Positions 44,586 through 54,989 of a stretch of 64,000 nt of DNA are shown piece after piece. Origin of the DNA: Anastrepha obliqua (lineage: Eukaryota; Arthropoda; Insecta; Diptera; Tephritidae); the NCBI RefSeq assembly GCF_027943255.1, contig NW_026562182.1, positions 310,001 through 374,000 on the forward strand. The letters run 5' to 3'. The stretch's first letter is position 1. The number at the start of each line of letters is the position of its first letter. The notes under the pieces were generated by a model that saw only the letters and a program-made list of their open reading frames with translations, made no database searches and had not been told where the DNA came from. The translations under genes and the position numbers were made by a program.

Positions 44586-45167
44586 TTTCACCTCGGTATA
44601 GGCCGTATGGTAACACTCTTTTCGTAGGGTCGATAATGCAGTCAACGGTGACAGCTGCTTGTCAGCCACACGAGATTTGTTTACACTCGCGATAGCGGAG
44701 TTTTGTTTATTGTAATTTTTTTCTTTACAGTTTGCTTTTATTTGCTTTATTAACGTTAATTTTCCACTAAAAATAAATGTCGTGATTTTAAATGCTTGTT
44801 AAGTACTGGTATTCGTTTGCAGTTTCACACTCCTACAAATGCAGTCCTTGCTGTTGTAGTTTTTATTATTCTTTTAAGGAATTTCGATCCCTTTTCTTCA
44901 CCCTTTTTTCAATTCTCTTTAACACAAATTGTATTTGTAACACTTTCACCCCAACTGGCAACTGCCATAATTTATGGGTTTATCAAGAATCTTAATGTGG
45001 CTTTTTAAGGTATCTTAAACTTTTTTCACGACTTCGCACCCGTCTGTTATTTTAACGATTTGTATATATTATTGCGATATTTTTTCACCTATTACAACAT
45101 TAATTTTGCAAAATTCACGTAGTCGAAAACACAACGACTATTTCGCACGTCCGTTTACGACCGTTTT

Positions 45168-45725
45168 TTACGCAGATGTGGAAATCTTTGCATTTTAAGT
45201 GCTTTATAAATTTCGCATCCTTTGTAGTTGGCGGTATGCTTACCTCCACATAAAGCGCATTTAACTTCCTTTGTTTGGTTTTTGCATTTCATTGAAAGAT
45301 GTCTACCAGCGCATTTCACGCATACTGGATCCGTTGTACAATAATTTTTTGTGTGCCCATATATCTGTCATTTCGTACACTGTGAAATGGTGCGCTTATG
45401 GTGAGGTGCTTCAAAAATGGCTATGCAGTTCATTAGCTTGTTAATATTGTAAATGCCTTTGTTGTTATCACTTGCTTGTAGTTCGATGAAAAATACTGGT
45501 AGTGGTTTTTTTGTTGTTCTTTGTATTATATTAGTAGTGTTAAGTCTGTAATGTTTGTGTCCTTTTTCGTTTAGTTCTTTTTTATTTTCTTCTTGGTCTG
45601 TAGAGTGGTGCAAATTTCGTAAGACTACTTTAAATCCTCTTTCACTTTTTGGCATAAATGTATACAGTTTCGTACCTTTTTCTTTTAACATGTGGTGTAA
45701 TCTGTTATATATTTCTAAATTTTCT
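45168..45725 (-). pseudogene. LINE1 ORF1 central piece with zinc knuckles
   Basis: From 45725 down there is a PRE_C2HC-type domain (RGFKVVLRNLHHSTDQEENK, KPLPVFFIELQASDNNKGIY) and then zinc knuckles (GHTKNYCTTDPVCVKCAGRH, CALCGGKHTANYKGCE). It ends at the LINE2 duplication. It is homologous to ORF1 of LINE2 but clearly diverged, so LINE1 and LINE2 are different jockey families. Confidence 0.75.
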
Positions 45726-45953
45726 GGGGCCGAATCGTAACAGTCGTGAACGAGCAATTCGTCACGTAAAAGAACGCAAATCGGATTATAACTATCGTGA
45801 ACGTGTTATCGCTATCGTAATTCGGTATGATGACAAACGTCATCGAGTAATCGAACAACTCGTTCGTTCGAATTGTCATTTGATCGGTTATTTATAAACG
45901 TGATTGCGAAGAATTTCAAAGTATTAACGAAAAATGTAAGGATAACTAAAATA

Positions 45954-46540
45954 CCGGGTGCTTCAAAAAAATGTATACACACTTTGAACTTCCATAGAAA
46001 ATTTATTTACCGGTCTACAAAGTTAAATTTCAGGAAAATAGAAAGCTGAAAGTCCAATGTAAATGAAACATAAATAACAAATGTTAATACTGTTCAAATT
46101 GGTGACCTGCAGCATCAATACATTTTTGAGTACGAGTCACCACAGATTCTGTACATCGTATCAAAACGTTGATGACTCATCACTTGTAGCTGTTCGAGGC
46201 CGACCTGAATGACCTTTATGCACATCACACACTGTTCCATGAACTTCGAATTTGTCTCGTATGCGTGTAATTGTTAATCTTGAAGGTGGTTTTGTTCTCC
46301 CTTCTCCACTGTCTTTGAACTTCATTTACATTCTCAAACTTCCAGTACCACTTAATAACCTGCTTACGTTCTTCAAAACTCAAACGTACGTCCCCCATGT
46401 TGATATTACAAATTCCAACTGATAATATAACATAGAGGGACGATTATGCTGGCACCTGGCGAAGAAATATAACATTAGCCTTGTAGAGCGGGAAAACTAC
46501 AATAGTTCAAAGTGTGTATACATTTTTTTGAAGCACCCGG
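45954..46540 (-). mobile_element. Mariner/Tc1-type MITE carrying only the transposase N-terminus
   Basis: The 587-bp element has inverted ends CCGGGTGCTTCAAAAAAATG over at least 36 bp and TA on both sides (45952-45953, 46541-46542). On the minus strand from ATG 46397-46399 it encodes the helix-turn-helix N-terminus of a transposase (RLSFEERKQVIKWYWKFENV, RLTITRIRDKFEVHGTV, DUF4817-like); the catalytic part is gone. It sits in the presumed first intron of the Harbinger partner gene. Confidence 0.8.
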
Positions 46541-46577
46541 TATATGTAAATTGTGTAACTTTTAACTTTCTTTCTAG

Positions 46578-47222
46578 GTATACGCAGATCAGAAGTACAA
46601 TGCGACAAGAAAGTTGTCCTTCAACAAAATTTCAAAAAGGCAAACAGGCGGAGGACCTTACCAGCAGAGGGCTTTAACTCCAGCTGAGGAGGTAATAGTT
46701 GAAGCTGCTGGTCTTGAAGCATCTGTTTCAGGAAACAGCAATGTGCAAACATATGGTAGTTCACAACCTGCACCAGTCGCAGTTGTTTCAAGACCAGCAT
46801 CAAGCGCTTCGGCCTCAAGCAGGAGCAGTGGACGTAATTCGAACCATTCAACTAGTAGTGTTCCAAGTCGTTCCTCCTCTAACAGCCCTGCTTCCTGTAC
46901 GCCTTCTCGTCCAGTCGCTCCAACTCCACGAAGAAGAACAATAAATAAAGCTTCGCTGCTGGAAGAAAACATAAAATTGACAGCAGATCACCATAAAGCT
47001 ATGGGGCAGAAAATCGATAGGCTGCTTCAAATTAAGGGGAGGCAACTAGAGATTGACGAGAGGCAGCTTGAAATAAGTGAACGACAGCTAGCTGTCTCTA
47101 GGAGGATTTTGGCGATGAAGGAGGAGAAGCACCGAGCTATAATAGCTGTAAAAGAACTTGATTTGAAAATAAAGAGTATTGAATTAAACCAATTGAAGGT
47201 CAATGAAAAAGAAAAAAAATAG
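46578..47222 (+). CDS. Harbinger accessory (Myb/SANT-like partner) protein, 3' exon
   Basis: This is an open exon from 46578, directly after a 3' splice site (TTTCTTTCTAG), to TAG 47220-47222. It encodes KYNATRKLSFNKISKRQTGG, a Pro/Ser-rich linker (about residues 60-120) and a long C-terminal coiled coil (LLEENIKLTADHHKAMGQKI and three ERQLEI-type repeats). Harbinger elements have a second protein with a Myb/SANT-like domain that carries the transposase to DNA; the matching first exon was not found and should lie before 46540 or have been lost. The exon itself has no lesion. Confidence 0.65.
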   Translation, partial: VYADQKYNATRKLSFNKISKRQTGGGPYQQRALTPAEEVIVEAAGLEASVSGNSNVQTYGSSQPAPVAVVSRPASSASASSRSSGRNSNHSTSSVPSRSSSNSPASCTPSRPVAPTPRRRTINKASLLEENIKLTADHHKAMGQKIDRLLQIKGRQLEIDERQLEISERQLAVSRRILAMKEEKHRAIIAVKELDLKIKSIELNQLKVNEKEKK

Positions 47223-47742
47223 TGTCCCTCCTTCTGAATTAAAATCCTCTTTGTAAGTATGTATATATTCCAAATTTTTATTCAAGTTTTATGTATATAT
47301 ATATTTGAAGTTTTTTTTAAGTTTTTGTAAGTATGTATATATTTAAGTTTTATTTAAGGTTTTTGTAAATATGTATATATGCATTTGAATATTTATTTCA
47401 GTTCTTTTTAAATAACTATACCTGAAGTTTTTTTCAAGTTTAAATTAACTAAATTTTACGTTTTTAAATGGAGTAAAAAAAAGCATTAAATGAAACTGAT
47501 TTTGATCAAGTATCCATTAGTATTTCGAGTTATTTTATTTTATTTAGGTCGGTTAGCATTATACTTCAAAAGCATAATGGTACAATATGAAAACAAGATG
47601 GTTATGTCGAGTTCATCAACGAGATTTTAATTTGATCTCTGATTGTTTGGCCGATTCTAGTATACTGGCCTTCTCCAGACACTATGTCAGATGCGGTTTG
47701 ACTCTCTGAATTTGTTGCTGTAAAGCTCACATTAAATTGTAT

Positions 47743-48876
47743 TCAAATGTTGTGAAGCGCTGCACACACATTCGCAAACCTAGCCACTTTTATAGGATCA
47801 TATCTTCCTCTTTTGTTGTATTCTAGGATTCTCCACCGACCTTTCAGTACACCATTAGTTCGTTCAATGATGCACCGTGCCTTGGAATGAATTTCATTGA
47901 ACCTTGCTTCACCTGATCCGTCCGATGGATTTCTGTACGGTGTTATGCACCACGGCTCAAGTGGATATCCAGAGTCCCCTTTTAAAAACAAACAACACGT
48001 AATTTAGCACAATCTAAATCAATTGTAATTATATATGTATAACACATACCTAGCAGCCAGGCACTGTCACTCCTATTGTGCAAAAAACGATGTTCCATAA
48101 CCATTCGTTCGTTTGAATGCTTCCATATGAATGAGTCGTGGGCTGCACCCCCATATTGGCAGTTTATTGCGAGAATTTTCGTAGTGTGGTCGCAAATCTA
48201 ACAGAAACAACCTTAAAGTAACATTCCATCGCTTTATTAAAAAACTCACCAACATCGCATTTATGCTATGAAAACCCTTCCTGTTGAAATACATGTGCTC
48301 GTTGACCGTGGGCTTTTGTAGTCCAATGTGGGTGCCATCAATGCATCCAACGAACATTAAATAAATTTTTTACAGCTAAAACATGGATTGAATTTACCTC
48401 CTGGAATTTGATAGTTCTCAACAAACCACTCTTTGCACCTTCTCGAATCATCTGGCTCAAATTTAATATGTATAGGACACAATTTGGCTTCAATTTCTTC
48501 CAAAACATTGCCCGTTAATTTCGAGACAGTGCTCTGGCACATTCCTATCAAATAGTCATTGCCGCTGATAGCCACCACTTGCGAGTAGGCTGAGACACGC
48601 AGCCAGTTCGAGCACCGCCGGAACAGCTTTTGTGTCTTGGCAATTTATATTTATGTTATTTAAGACATAATTAAATGCTTCTTTGCTTAAGCGAAACCTT
48701 TTGATAAACCTGTAAGCGAATGATATTTTATTACCTATTTTTCGTCATATATAAAGTACTTACGCATTGTTTGATAATGCTAGCACATTGCTTTTGTCTT
48801 GAAGTTGTTTTCGCACAACTCTTTCATTATTTTCTTCATCGCTGGAACTTAAATAAAAGAAAATACTCGGATCCAT
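47743..48876 (-). CDS. Harbinger DDE transposase, five-exon model with one doubtful junction
   Basis: On minus the exons are E1 48876-48764 (ATG), E2 48709-48398, E3 about 48357-48250, E4 48197-48050 and E5 47978-47743. Introns of 52-71 nt have GT..AG ends for junctions 1-2, 3-4 and 4-5, and the frame is kept. E2 reads KRFRLSKEAFNYVLNNINI; E3 has VGCIDGTHIGLQKP (first Asp); E4 has the second catalytic part AAHDSFIW and WLL; E5 has GDSGYPLEPW and ERTNGVLKGRWR (Glu region). At junction 2-3 no AG is found in the right place and frames differ by one base, a probable lesion. The protein would cut and paste the element. Confidence 0.7.
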
Positions 48877-49105
48877 TTAAACTTTTTATATTTTCGTTAC
48901 TTTCTGCGGTTTATTTTAACACTTCAAATTCTATTGTGACTTAAAAAAACGAAGAAGATGAGAAAAATAATCGATAAACAAAATTACAATTACGATACGT
49001 CTTCTTTCGACTGTTATGATCCCAACTCGTTCATTCGATTATCGACTCACGTAATTTGTGTTCGAACGATTGTCGTTTCGTTAACGACTGTCACGATTCG
49101 ACCCC

Positions 49106-49910
49106 GGCTTGAACGCGAACTTCATTATTTGCTAAAATTTTTAGAGTGAAACTATTATTTGCTATTTCATTTAAAACAGTCTTTAATGTTTTTATGCATT
49201 CTACACCTTGTACATATATTAGCTGTGGCTTATTATTTTTTTCTTTTTCGTCTTTATTTGTATTTTGTGACAGTGATCTTAAATTTACCCACTGATTGCA
49301 GTGCAATGGGCAAATTTTTCTTCATCATATCTAAAGCTGCAAATTTGTTTGCAGAAGAAGTTCCACTCAGCTAGTAATTTGGCAGCTTACTTTGATTGAG
49401 GGTTGATGTTGCTTTTATTTTTTTGTTACCAGTAGTCAATGTTGAGACCTTTGTGGGTGTGTTTCGTGCTCTTTTAATCACAGGTTGCTTTTTTAGTGCA
49501 GCTGATTGCGTAGACGCTGACAAATGGGTCGATGGCAGTAGTTCTGTTGATGCAATTTGTTGTTGTTGTAGCATTTGAAGAGACGGTTGAACAAGTTGTT
49601 GTAGACGATTTGTAGTGGTAGTTGTAGGCATACCAGTTGTGCTCACTCATGATGCAGAGAATACTGGAGTGCTGATATGATAACTTATGCTCTCTGCGCT
49701 GCATGGCGAGAATGTAGAGCGCATATTGTTGTTGCAGCTTATGGGAGCTGACTGTGTTGGCCTGTTTGCTTTTGATCCGCTCTGTGCCAAATTCGTGTGC
49801 GGCATTGAGCACGAGTTTTCGGTATGTAGCGGCATTTTTTGCGGAGTAAGAACTTTCGACTCCCTTTTGGATTCTGTTCTCTCCCAAGAGGGAAAACGTA
49901 ACACACTCAT
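49106..49910 (-). pseudogene. LINE1 ORF1 N-terminal part
   Basis: The start ATG is at 49910 (minus). The first 87 codons (49910-49647) are Ser/Thr/Gln-rich, followed by another frame with Gln runs and many Thr/Ser (LQQLVQPSLQMLQQQQIAS) and a basic patch (KKQPVIKRARNTPTK). The last part reads a small domain beginning before the Harbinger insertion (LKTVLNEIANNSFTLKILAN). It has one frameshift near 49650 and stops near 49370 and 49250. Confidence 0.65.
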
Positions 49911-50148
49911 ATTAATTTTTTATTTATTTTACAAGCTACTTTGCTTGGTTCGATTTTTTCTTTTTTTTAATTTAAATATTTGTTGGCTTATCGAGTTTCA
50001 CTTGATAAAGCACTTTGCACTTTCTATGCAGTTTGCTATGAGTCCTATCTCTTGTTAGCAATAATGCACTTTGAGTTTGTTGATAAAACTTTTATTAACA
50101 CGGATCGACAGTAAAACACGTCCGATACGCACAGTATAAAAACGCAAA
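49911..50148 (-). promoter_or_regulatory. LINE1 5' UTR with DPE-like GGACGTG
   Basis: Upstream of the ORF1 ATG is an AT-rich leader. GGACGTG (minus strand, plus 50117-50123) resembles the downstream promoter element of jockey/I-type LINEs, known to lie at about +28 to +34. Counting back would place the 5' end at about 50148. LINE2 has the same GGACGTG near its 5' end (plus 45146-45152). The end point is inferred. Confidence 0.4.
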
Positions 50149-50676
50149 TGATGAAAACTCCATATTAAAATTGTTTTTTGTACTAATTATTAAAGCTGTA
50201 TTCAAATACTTGTGTACTAAACTTGAATTATCGCTTCCTACTAAAAATTTAATTTGCAATATTTTTACCAAAAAATGCAACGACGCCTAAACTGTAACCG
50301 CCTTTGAATTGACCGAAGCGTGCTTTAAAAGTCCAGTGGCTTACGGGAATTCAGAAATATATAAGAACCTCACTACCATTTTAACGCAACTTAAATAATT
50401 TTTTAAACTTTATTAATTTCTTAAACTTTAAATTCATATAGTTATAAAACATTTTCATTAAAAAGAAATAAAATCCAGTGAACTTAAAGTGTTGTTTGTT
50501 ATAGTTTCGGAAGCCTCGAACTTTGAGCCGTTGTTGTTTTTGCCCGCAACACTTATTCCTGTCATAAGTTCTGTTACAAGTTAAGTCCCTTATATTGTAG
50601 ATATGAAATTATAATACTTTTTTTAATGAAGTTAGTTTTATTTATTCATGTAAATATTAAAAAAAAAATTTAAGTT
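50149..50676. other. Spacer, no feature
   Basis: AT-rich intergenic sequence. Only short chance frames are seen. It separates LINE1 from the next transposon relic. Confidence 0.45.
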
Positions 50677-51640
50677 TTATTCGAAATGGTCACCATTCGC
50701 TTTTACACAAGCCTTCAAATGGTTAGGCCATTCATCTATTGCAGCACGCACGGTTTCGATGGATATTGACGTCGCTACTCGATCCCAGGATTGTTTGAGA
50801 CTCTCCAAGTTTCTGTGAGGTCTCAAATTCAGATTCTGATCTGGACTTCCAGACAGCAAATTTTCTGCGGCTATTAGCCACTGTTGGGTGGTTTTTGTTT
50901 TATGGGGTGGAGCGAAATCTTGATGAAAGATCCAACGCTGTTCAATTGCTTCACCACGCCTTCGAAGAGATCCTCCTGGTACACTTTTACAGCGGTCTTA
51001 GCCCCGTTTTTGCAGAAAGGAAGAGATGTGACACCTTTACACGAAACTCCCCACTAAACCTTTTCAAAGACTAGACGGCGGCCACACTGAACGCTTGGAC
51101 CATTATTTTTGGCGTCTGTAGAAGTTTTAGCGTGGATTTTGTCGTTTAGCTTTTCAAATACTTCTTCAACAGTGAAGATTTTCTCGTCTGTGAAAATAAT
51201 GTTTTCATGGCCGTTGACCGCGTGCCACCGAAGAAGCTGCTTGCATCTATCGAGTCTAATTTACTTCAAGCGCGTTGTCAAAAGATGAGCAGCTAAACGA
51301 CGGAATGCTTTCATGTGGAGAGCATCTCTAATTAGCCTCAAACGGCTTTTAAAGCTGCACTGGTTTGAACCACGCGAGGACTAACTCTTTGTTTTCTGTC
51401 TGTTACTTCAAACATTGGGGAAAAACGATTGATCGTACCGCAAACAAATATTCTCGAAATATTAAGTTTTTTCAGCAATTTGCAAATCTCACTTGCACTT
51501 TTACCACACTTATGTAATGCAATGCCATGCGATTTTCCGTAGCCCCCCACATCATTGTTAACAAGTGAAATATGCCACGATGCTGAGTATAATATATTAT
51601 ATGAGTGGACAATGCATTCGAACAAAAGCAAAAATAATGG
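50677..51640 (-). pseudogene. Tc1/mariner transposase relic
   Basis: On the minus strand, the N-terminal helix-turn-helix (GKSASEICKLLKKLNISRIF and a degraded GRP-like stretch) at 51340-51560 is followed by a broken middle containing FTDEKIFTVEE at about 51190 (first catalytic Asp). The C-terminus (SPDQNLNLRPHRNLESLKQS, then RAAIDEWPNHLKACVKANGD) ends at TAA 50677. The SPD motif follows the third catalytic region, and several frameshifts occur between. It cannot be active. Inverted ends were not resolved. Confidence 0.75.
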
Positions 51641-52319
51641 AAGTTTTTGCTGTGAATTTGTTCTCGCCTCATGATTATCTATGCAAGCAGTGAGGCCATG
51701 GGAGGATTAACCCTGGTCCTATCCGGAACAAATAGCGAGTCATCGCAACTTAATCTACGTAGAATAAGACCAAGGCAACGAGTATTGAACGTTTTCCAAG
51801 ACCTGCCAGGTTTTATTAGGGCGGAGAGTTTGCAATTCTTTCTGAAAGTAATTTCTACAGCGTTTATACTCAGGTAACAGGGAGCTACAAGCCCAGTCCA
51901 GGTTTGTCATTTCCAAATATGTCCAGTACTTCAAAGTCAGAATTTTACTGGTCTCCATTCTGATGACTCGCCAGCAAGTTACACGGAAGTTACAGCCGCT
52001 CCTAACCTGGAGACAGACGCTTCTGGATTTTTGTATAGTTCACTATCCATTTGTATGGTGAAGCGGATACTTATTTTATAGTTGGGGTATCTATACGCCT
52101 TTCTCTCAGGAATGCCCTCGTATTTGTTGGTATTTATAGCGCTTCCTGGATTCCTGTCGCTCCTATCGGTGTTTGCCTGTTTCGGTCTGCGAGTGGTATT
52201 TTATTTCCCACTTACCCTTCCTATCTGCCGAACATTGCCCTATCTGCCACAGGAAGAGAGGTCATAGATGGTAATTGTTTTACTCCGCCGTACGAGGCTA
52301 TAGATGTGTTTAGGGTATT
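51641..52319. other. Spacer with unassigned short frames
   Basis: No domain recognised. A + frame (52051-52329) and a + frame (51671-51877) lack any motif I can name. It may contain degraded LINE sequence leading into the next feature. Confidence 0.4.
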
Positions 52320-52800
52320 GATGGAATAGGTAAACACCGACCTCATCTGTGCTAAACAAATCTACAGCAACATCATAGTTACAAACAATTTTCGGCTGAC
52401 ACCTGTAGACAACATGCGTACCTTGGGAATCGTTTTCAACAAAAAGCACACGTGGAACACATTGATATGTTACAAGCTTCATTATCTTCACAGTTGAACA
52501 ATATCAAACGCATATTCAGTGCCAAACTACACTCTTACAAAAAATACTTTAATAGGCGTCATAAAAATGCTCCCCCCTCCGTATATGGTACTGGGACTCC
52601 AGGATTTTCGAATTAGCACATGAAGAAATGGATCTCCATCTCTTCTGCAGCAATTGCATTCCCTCTATGTTCCTACCTGCACACCCAAGAAATTTGATAT
52701 CCTCCTTACAGGAGTTGAGTAGTTTGGATCTACATCAAGAGTCGTCAGAGTTCAGTAATAAGTTCCTTGCTTCCTTGCACAAACCTGGAAAACACTAGCA
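52320..52800 (+). pseudogene. LINE reverse-transcriptase C-terminal fragment
   Basis: The + frames read NNFRLTPVDNMRTLGIVFNK and KHTWNTLI, the region after the RT active box where LINE proteins have YLGxxxDxxLxW-type motifs, then SVPNYTLTKNTLIGVI. The fit is with I- or R1-like LINEs. It has several frame changes and no active site. Confidence 0.45.
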
Positions 52801-52829
52801 GTATTCGGCAATTTTAAGGAAATAACGGG

Positions 52830-53703
52830 TGATATTTTAGCTATTATCTTTTTAAACAGTTTGTTTTAACAGCTGACGCACGTTTCGTGTTTTGTTTCAC
52901 TATAAAACATCTTCAGTTTGGTCTTAATTTAACCATGAATCGTCTTACAAACGAACAAAGCTTGCAAATCATTGAATTTTATTAAAGAATGCGTGTTCTG
53001 TTAAGAAAGTTTAAGATCCACTTTTTTATCGAAAAATTATGTTCAGTGACGAAGCTCATTTTTGGATCAAGAATTGCAAGAGCTACCAATGTATCCAGAA
53101 AAGGTCATAGCTTGGAGCGGTTTATGGGCTGGAGGTATCGTTGGACCGTACTTCTTCAAAGATGCTGATAATCGTAACGTAACTGTGAATGGTGAGCGCT
53201 ACCGTGAAATAATATCCAACTTTTTTTGCCCAAAATGCAAGAGCTTGACTTGCATGACATGTGGTTTCAGCAAGACAGTGCCACATGCAACACAGCACGC
53301 GTAACAATGGACTTGTTGAGATCCGAGTTCGGTGAACATTTTATTTCACGTTCGGGACCTGTCAGTTGGCCACCCAGATCGTTCGATATAACGCCTTTAG
53401 ATTATTTTTTGTGGGGCTATGTTGAAGCTCATGTCTATTCAGACAAGCCTGCTTCAATTAACGCATTGGAAGACAACATTAAAGCATTTATATGTGAGAT
53501 ACCTTGCCGAAACATTGGAAAGAGTATGCCAAAATTGGACTAAGCGGATGGACCATTTGAAGCGCAGTCGCGGTCAACATTTGCATTAAATAATCAATTC
53601 AAACATTAAATTATATGGACTGTACTAAAAATTTCATGCAGTTTTCTGAATTTTACGTGTGTTTTTTTGAAAAACTTTCCTATAGCTCATAAAAAATCAC
53701 CCT
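52830..53703 (+). pseudogene. Mariner-type transposase with internal deletion
   Basis: The start (52935, MNRLTNEQSLQIIEFY) resembles the N-terminus of the same family as the MITE at 45954. It then jumps by deletion to the catalytic half: MFSDEAHFWIKN (first Asp), YPEKVIAWSGLWAGGIVGPY, NVTVNGERYREII, LHDMWFQQDSATCNTARVTM (second Asp) and SFDITPLDYFLWGYVEAHVY (third Asp region). The frame changes at 53040 and 53225. Terminal GGGTGAT and ATCACCC lie near 52830 and 53703. Confidence 0.75.
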
Positions 53704-53925
53704 TTAGATATATTGGCTGATTTAGAGAAAATCACTACTCCAACTACCGATTCCATTTTGGAACTGTCAGTGAAAACAGAGGTACAAGCTTCGGTACAGA
53801 TTTTCCCTCGTTCCAATCCTGCCTCTAGTTTGTAGTAAGAGAGATTTGTCCGAAGTTCAGTGAAATACGGTGTTAACTACCATTGCAAGCAGTCCTTTGC
53901 TCCCCAAAATCCGTACTAATAATCT

Positions 53926-54126
53926 TCTTATATATAAAAATGAATGCTTGTCTGTATGTCATCGATGAACTCAAAAACTTCTTCACCGATTATTATAAAA
54001 ATTGGTATATATGTATTTTTCCACGGAGAAGGTTTGTAGAATATGCTCATTGATGCCACTCGCCATCAGGTGGCGCTGCAGAGTAGCAACTTCTGCCCCG
54101 TAGCAGCGCGCGCCGGGTACAGCTAG
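53926..54126 (+). mobile_element. Short Helitron-like non-autonomous element
   Basis: The 201-bp segment begins TCTTATATATAAAAATGAAT, contains CTGTCTGTATG-like text and GATTATTATAAAAATTGG, and ends with a GC-rich hairpin-prone run (GCAGCGCGCGCCGGGTACAG) followed by CTAG and a T. TC at the 5' end, CTAG at the 3' end, no target duplication and a subterminal GC-rich hairpin are the Helitron signature. The sequence is like widespread insect Helitron ends (memory). Confidence 0.6.
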
Positions 54127-54989
54127 TAATAAATACAAAGACACCCATCATTTCAGCTATTCACAGTAACATTAATACGAAGCTACAAAATTAAAGTTGC
54201 ACACGGTACATAAAGAACCCATTTAAATTCCACTTCACCAAGATATGGAAGAGGTCTGCTCCTACGCTGCTTGGTACGAAGATATCAACAGTAAAGTCCA
54301 AATGATGCCGATTAATCGGCCAGTGGACAAAGAATCGGCCGATGCCGCTTTTTTAAAAAACTACCTGAATATTAATTCATTACACAAACGAATAACTAAA
54401 TAACATTGTTAAATAAATTAACATTAAATGTCAATTGATTTATGTATTTATGTACATAATTAATACGTGTTAAAAGACTGTAAGCTACTTAATCATTGCA
54501 TTACCGTACTTTGTTCCTTGATATTTTCCATATTCTTTTTAACATAAATAGTTCATTCGAATTAGATTTCCTAGTTGCACATAAAGTAATAAAAATATGA
54601 AGCCAGATTGCGATACCGGGCAATACTCTTGTCGATAATGCAGTAAAAATAACTAGATCACCACTGGAATTCACCAACATACTAACGAAAACACACATTA
54701 AAAGAGTAGTTTACAACTGTAAATTAAAGTTTTCGAGTCTATAGTGGGAAAATTACACCAATAAACACAAGACAATAAACGCTGGTAGGTCGGCACCTAA
54801 GATTCCCGTTGAGCTGCCGAGCAGTCACATTGCAGATGTATGTACATACATCTTCCTCTTGAGCACTCGTGCTTAACACATAAATAGCTCTTCCACAAAT
54901 CTCAGCCATACACTTGCCCCTACTGCAAATTACTGCTGATTCATTTAGAGGTATCGGATTTTAAATTGAAATAAAACAACAAAAAATTC
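54127..54989. other. Spacer with one short frame
   Basis: AT-rich. A 52-codon frame (54245-54403, MEEVCSYAAWYEDINSKVQM...) has a reasonable ATG but no recognised motif. Palindromic AATCGGCC-like text lies at 54310-54350. Confidence 0.4.

Larger units (their letters stand above)
40599..45167 (-). mobile_element. LINE2: complete jockey-type LINE inserted in LINE1
   Basis: A 4.57-kb minus-strand LINE ends in poly-A (T run at 40599-40617) and starts at 45167. Both sides carry TTACGCAGAT (40589-40598 and 45168-45177), a 10-bp target duplication. It has 5' UTR (45167 to about 44585), ORF1 (44585-43370), ORF2 (43368-40792) and a 3' UTR. ORF1 has a stop in its sixth codon and frame changes; ORF2 has several. 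It is full length but inactive. Confidence 0.85.
45726..49105. mobile_element. PIF/Harbinger DNA transposon, two-gene, in LINE1
   Basis: Inverted ends GGGGCCGAATCGTAACAG (left) and the inverse of GGGGTCGAATCGTGACAG (right) bound a 3.4-kb element. The arms (about 150-180 bp) are rich in TCGTGAACG-like short repeats. Inside, on +, lies a Myb-partner-like gene (46578-47222) and, on -, a multi-exon DDE transposase (48876-47743), facing each other. This two-gene plan is that of PIF/Harbinger. The usual TTA/TAA duplication is not evident; ends are GC-rich at the junction. It inserted in ORF1 of LINE1. Confidence 0.82.
34200..50148 (-). mobile_element. LINE1: jockey-like LINE dispersed over 16 kb by nested insertions
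   Basis: On the minus strand, pieces in order are 5' UTR (50148-49911), ORF1 (49910-49106, then 45725-45168, then 40598-40343), ORF2 endonuclease (40342-39375) and RT (35812-34265). Between them lie a Harbinger element, a second LINE and a SINE with foldback transposon F2. Coding sequence is consecutive across the 45168/40598 junction after one 10-bp duplication is discounted. The Harbinger junction also falls within consecutive ORF1 sequence. About 100 bp of the linker is missing at the SINE junction. Total own sequence is about 4.4 kb, the size of a complete jockey element. Each part has stops. Confidence 0.8.

Noticed and set aside
46621..47045. Minus-strand open frames opposite the Harbinger partner gene
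   Set aside because: They are antisense shadows of the Ser/Pro-rich coding exon and have no motif of their own.
45726..49105. A 3-bp TTA/TAA target duplication for the Harbinger element
   Set aside because: The flanks are CTG/GGGG on the left and CCCC/GGC on the right. No shared TAA can be placed, so I left the duplication unresolved.
54245..54403. 52-codon ORF as a gene
   Set aside because: No motif, no neighbouring exon and no codon bias that I can judge. Kept as a note in the spacer entry.
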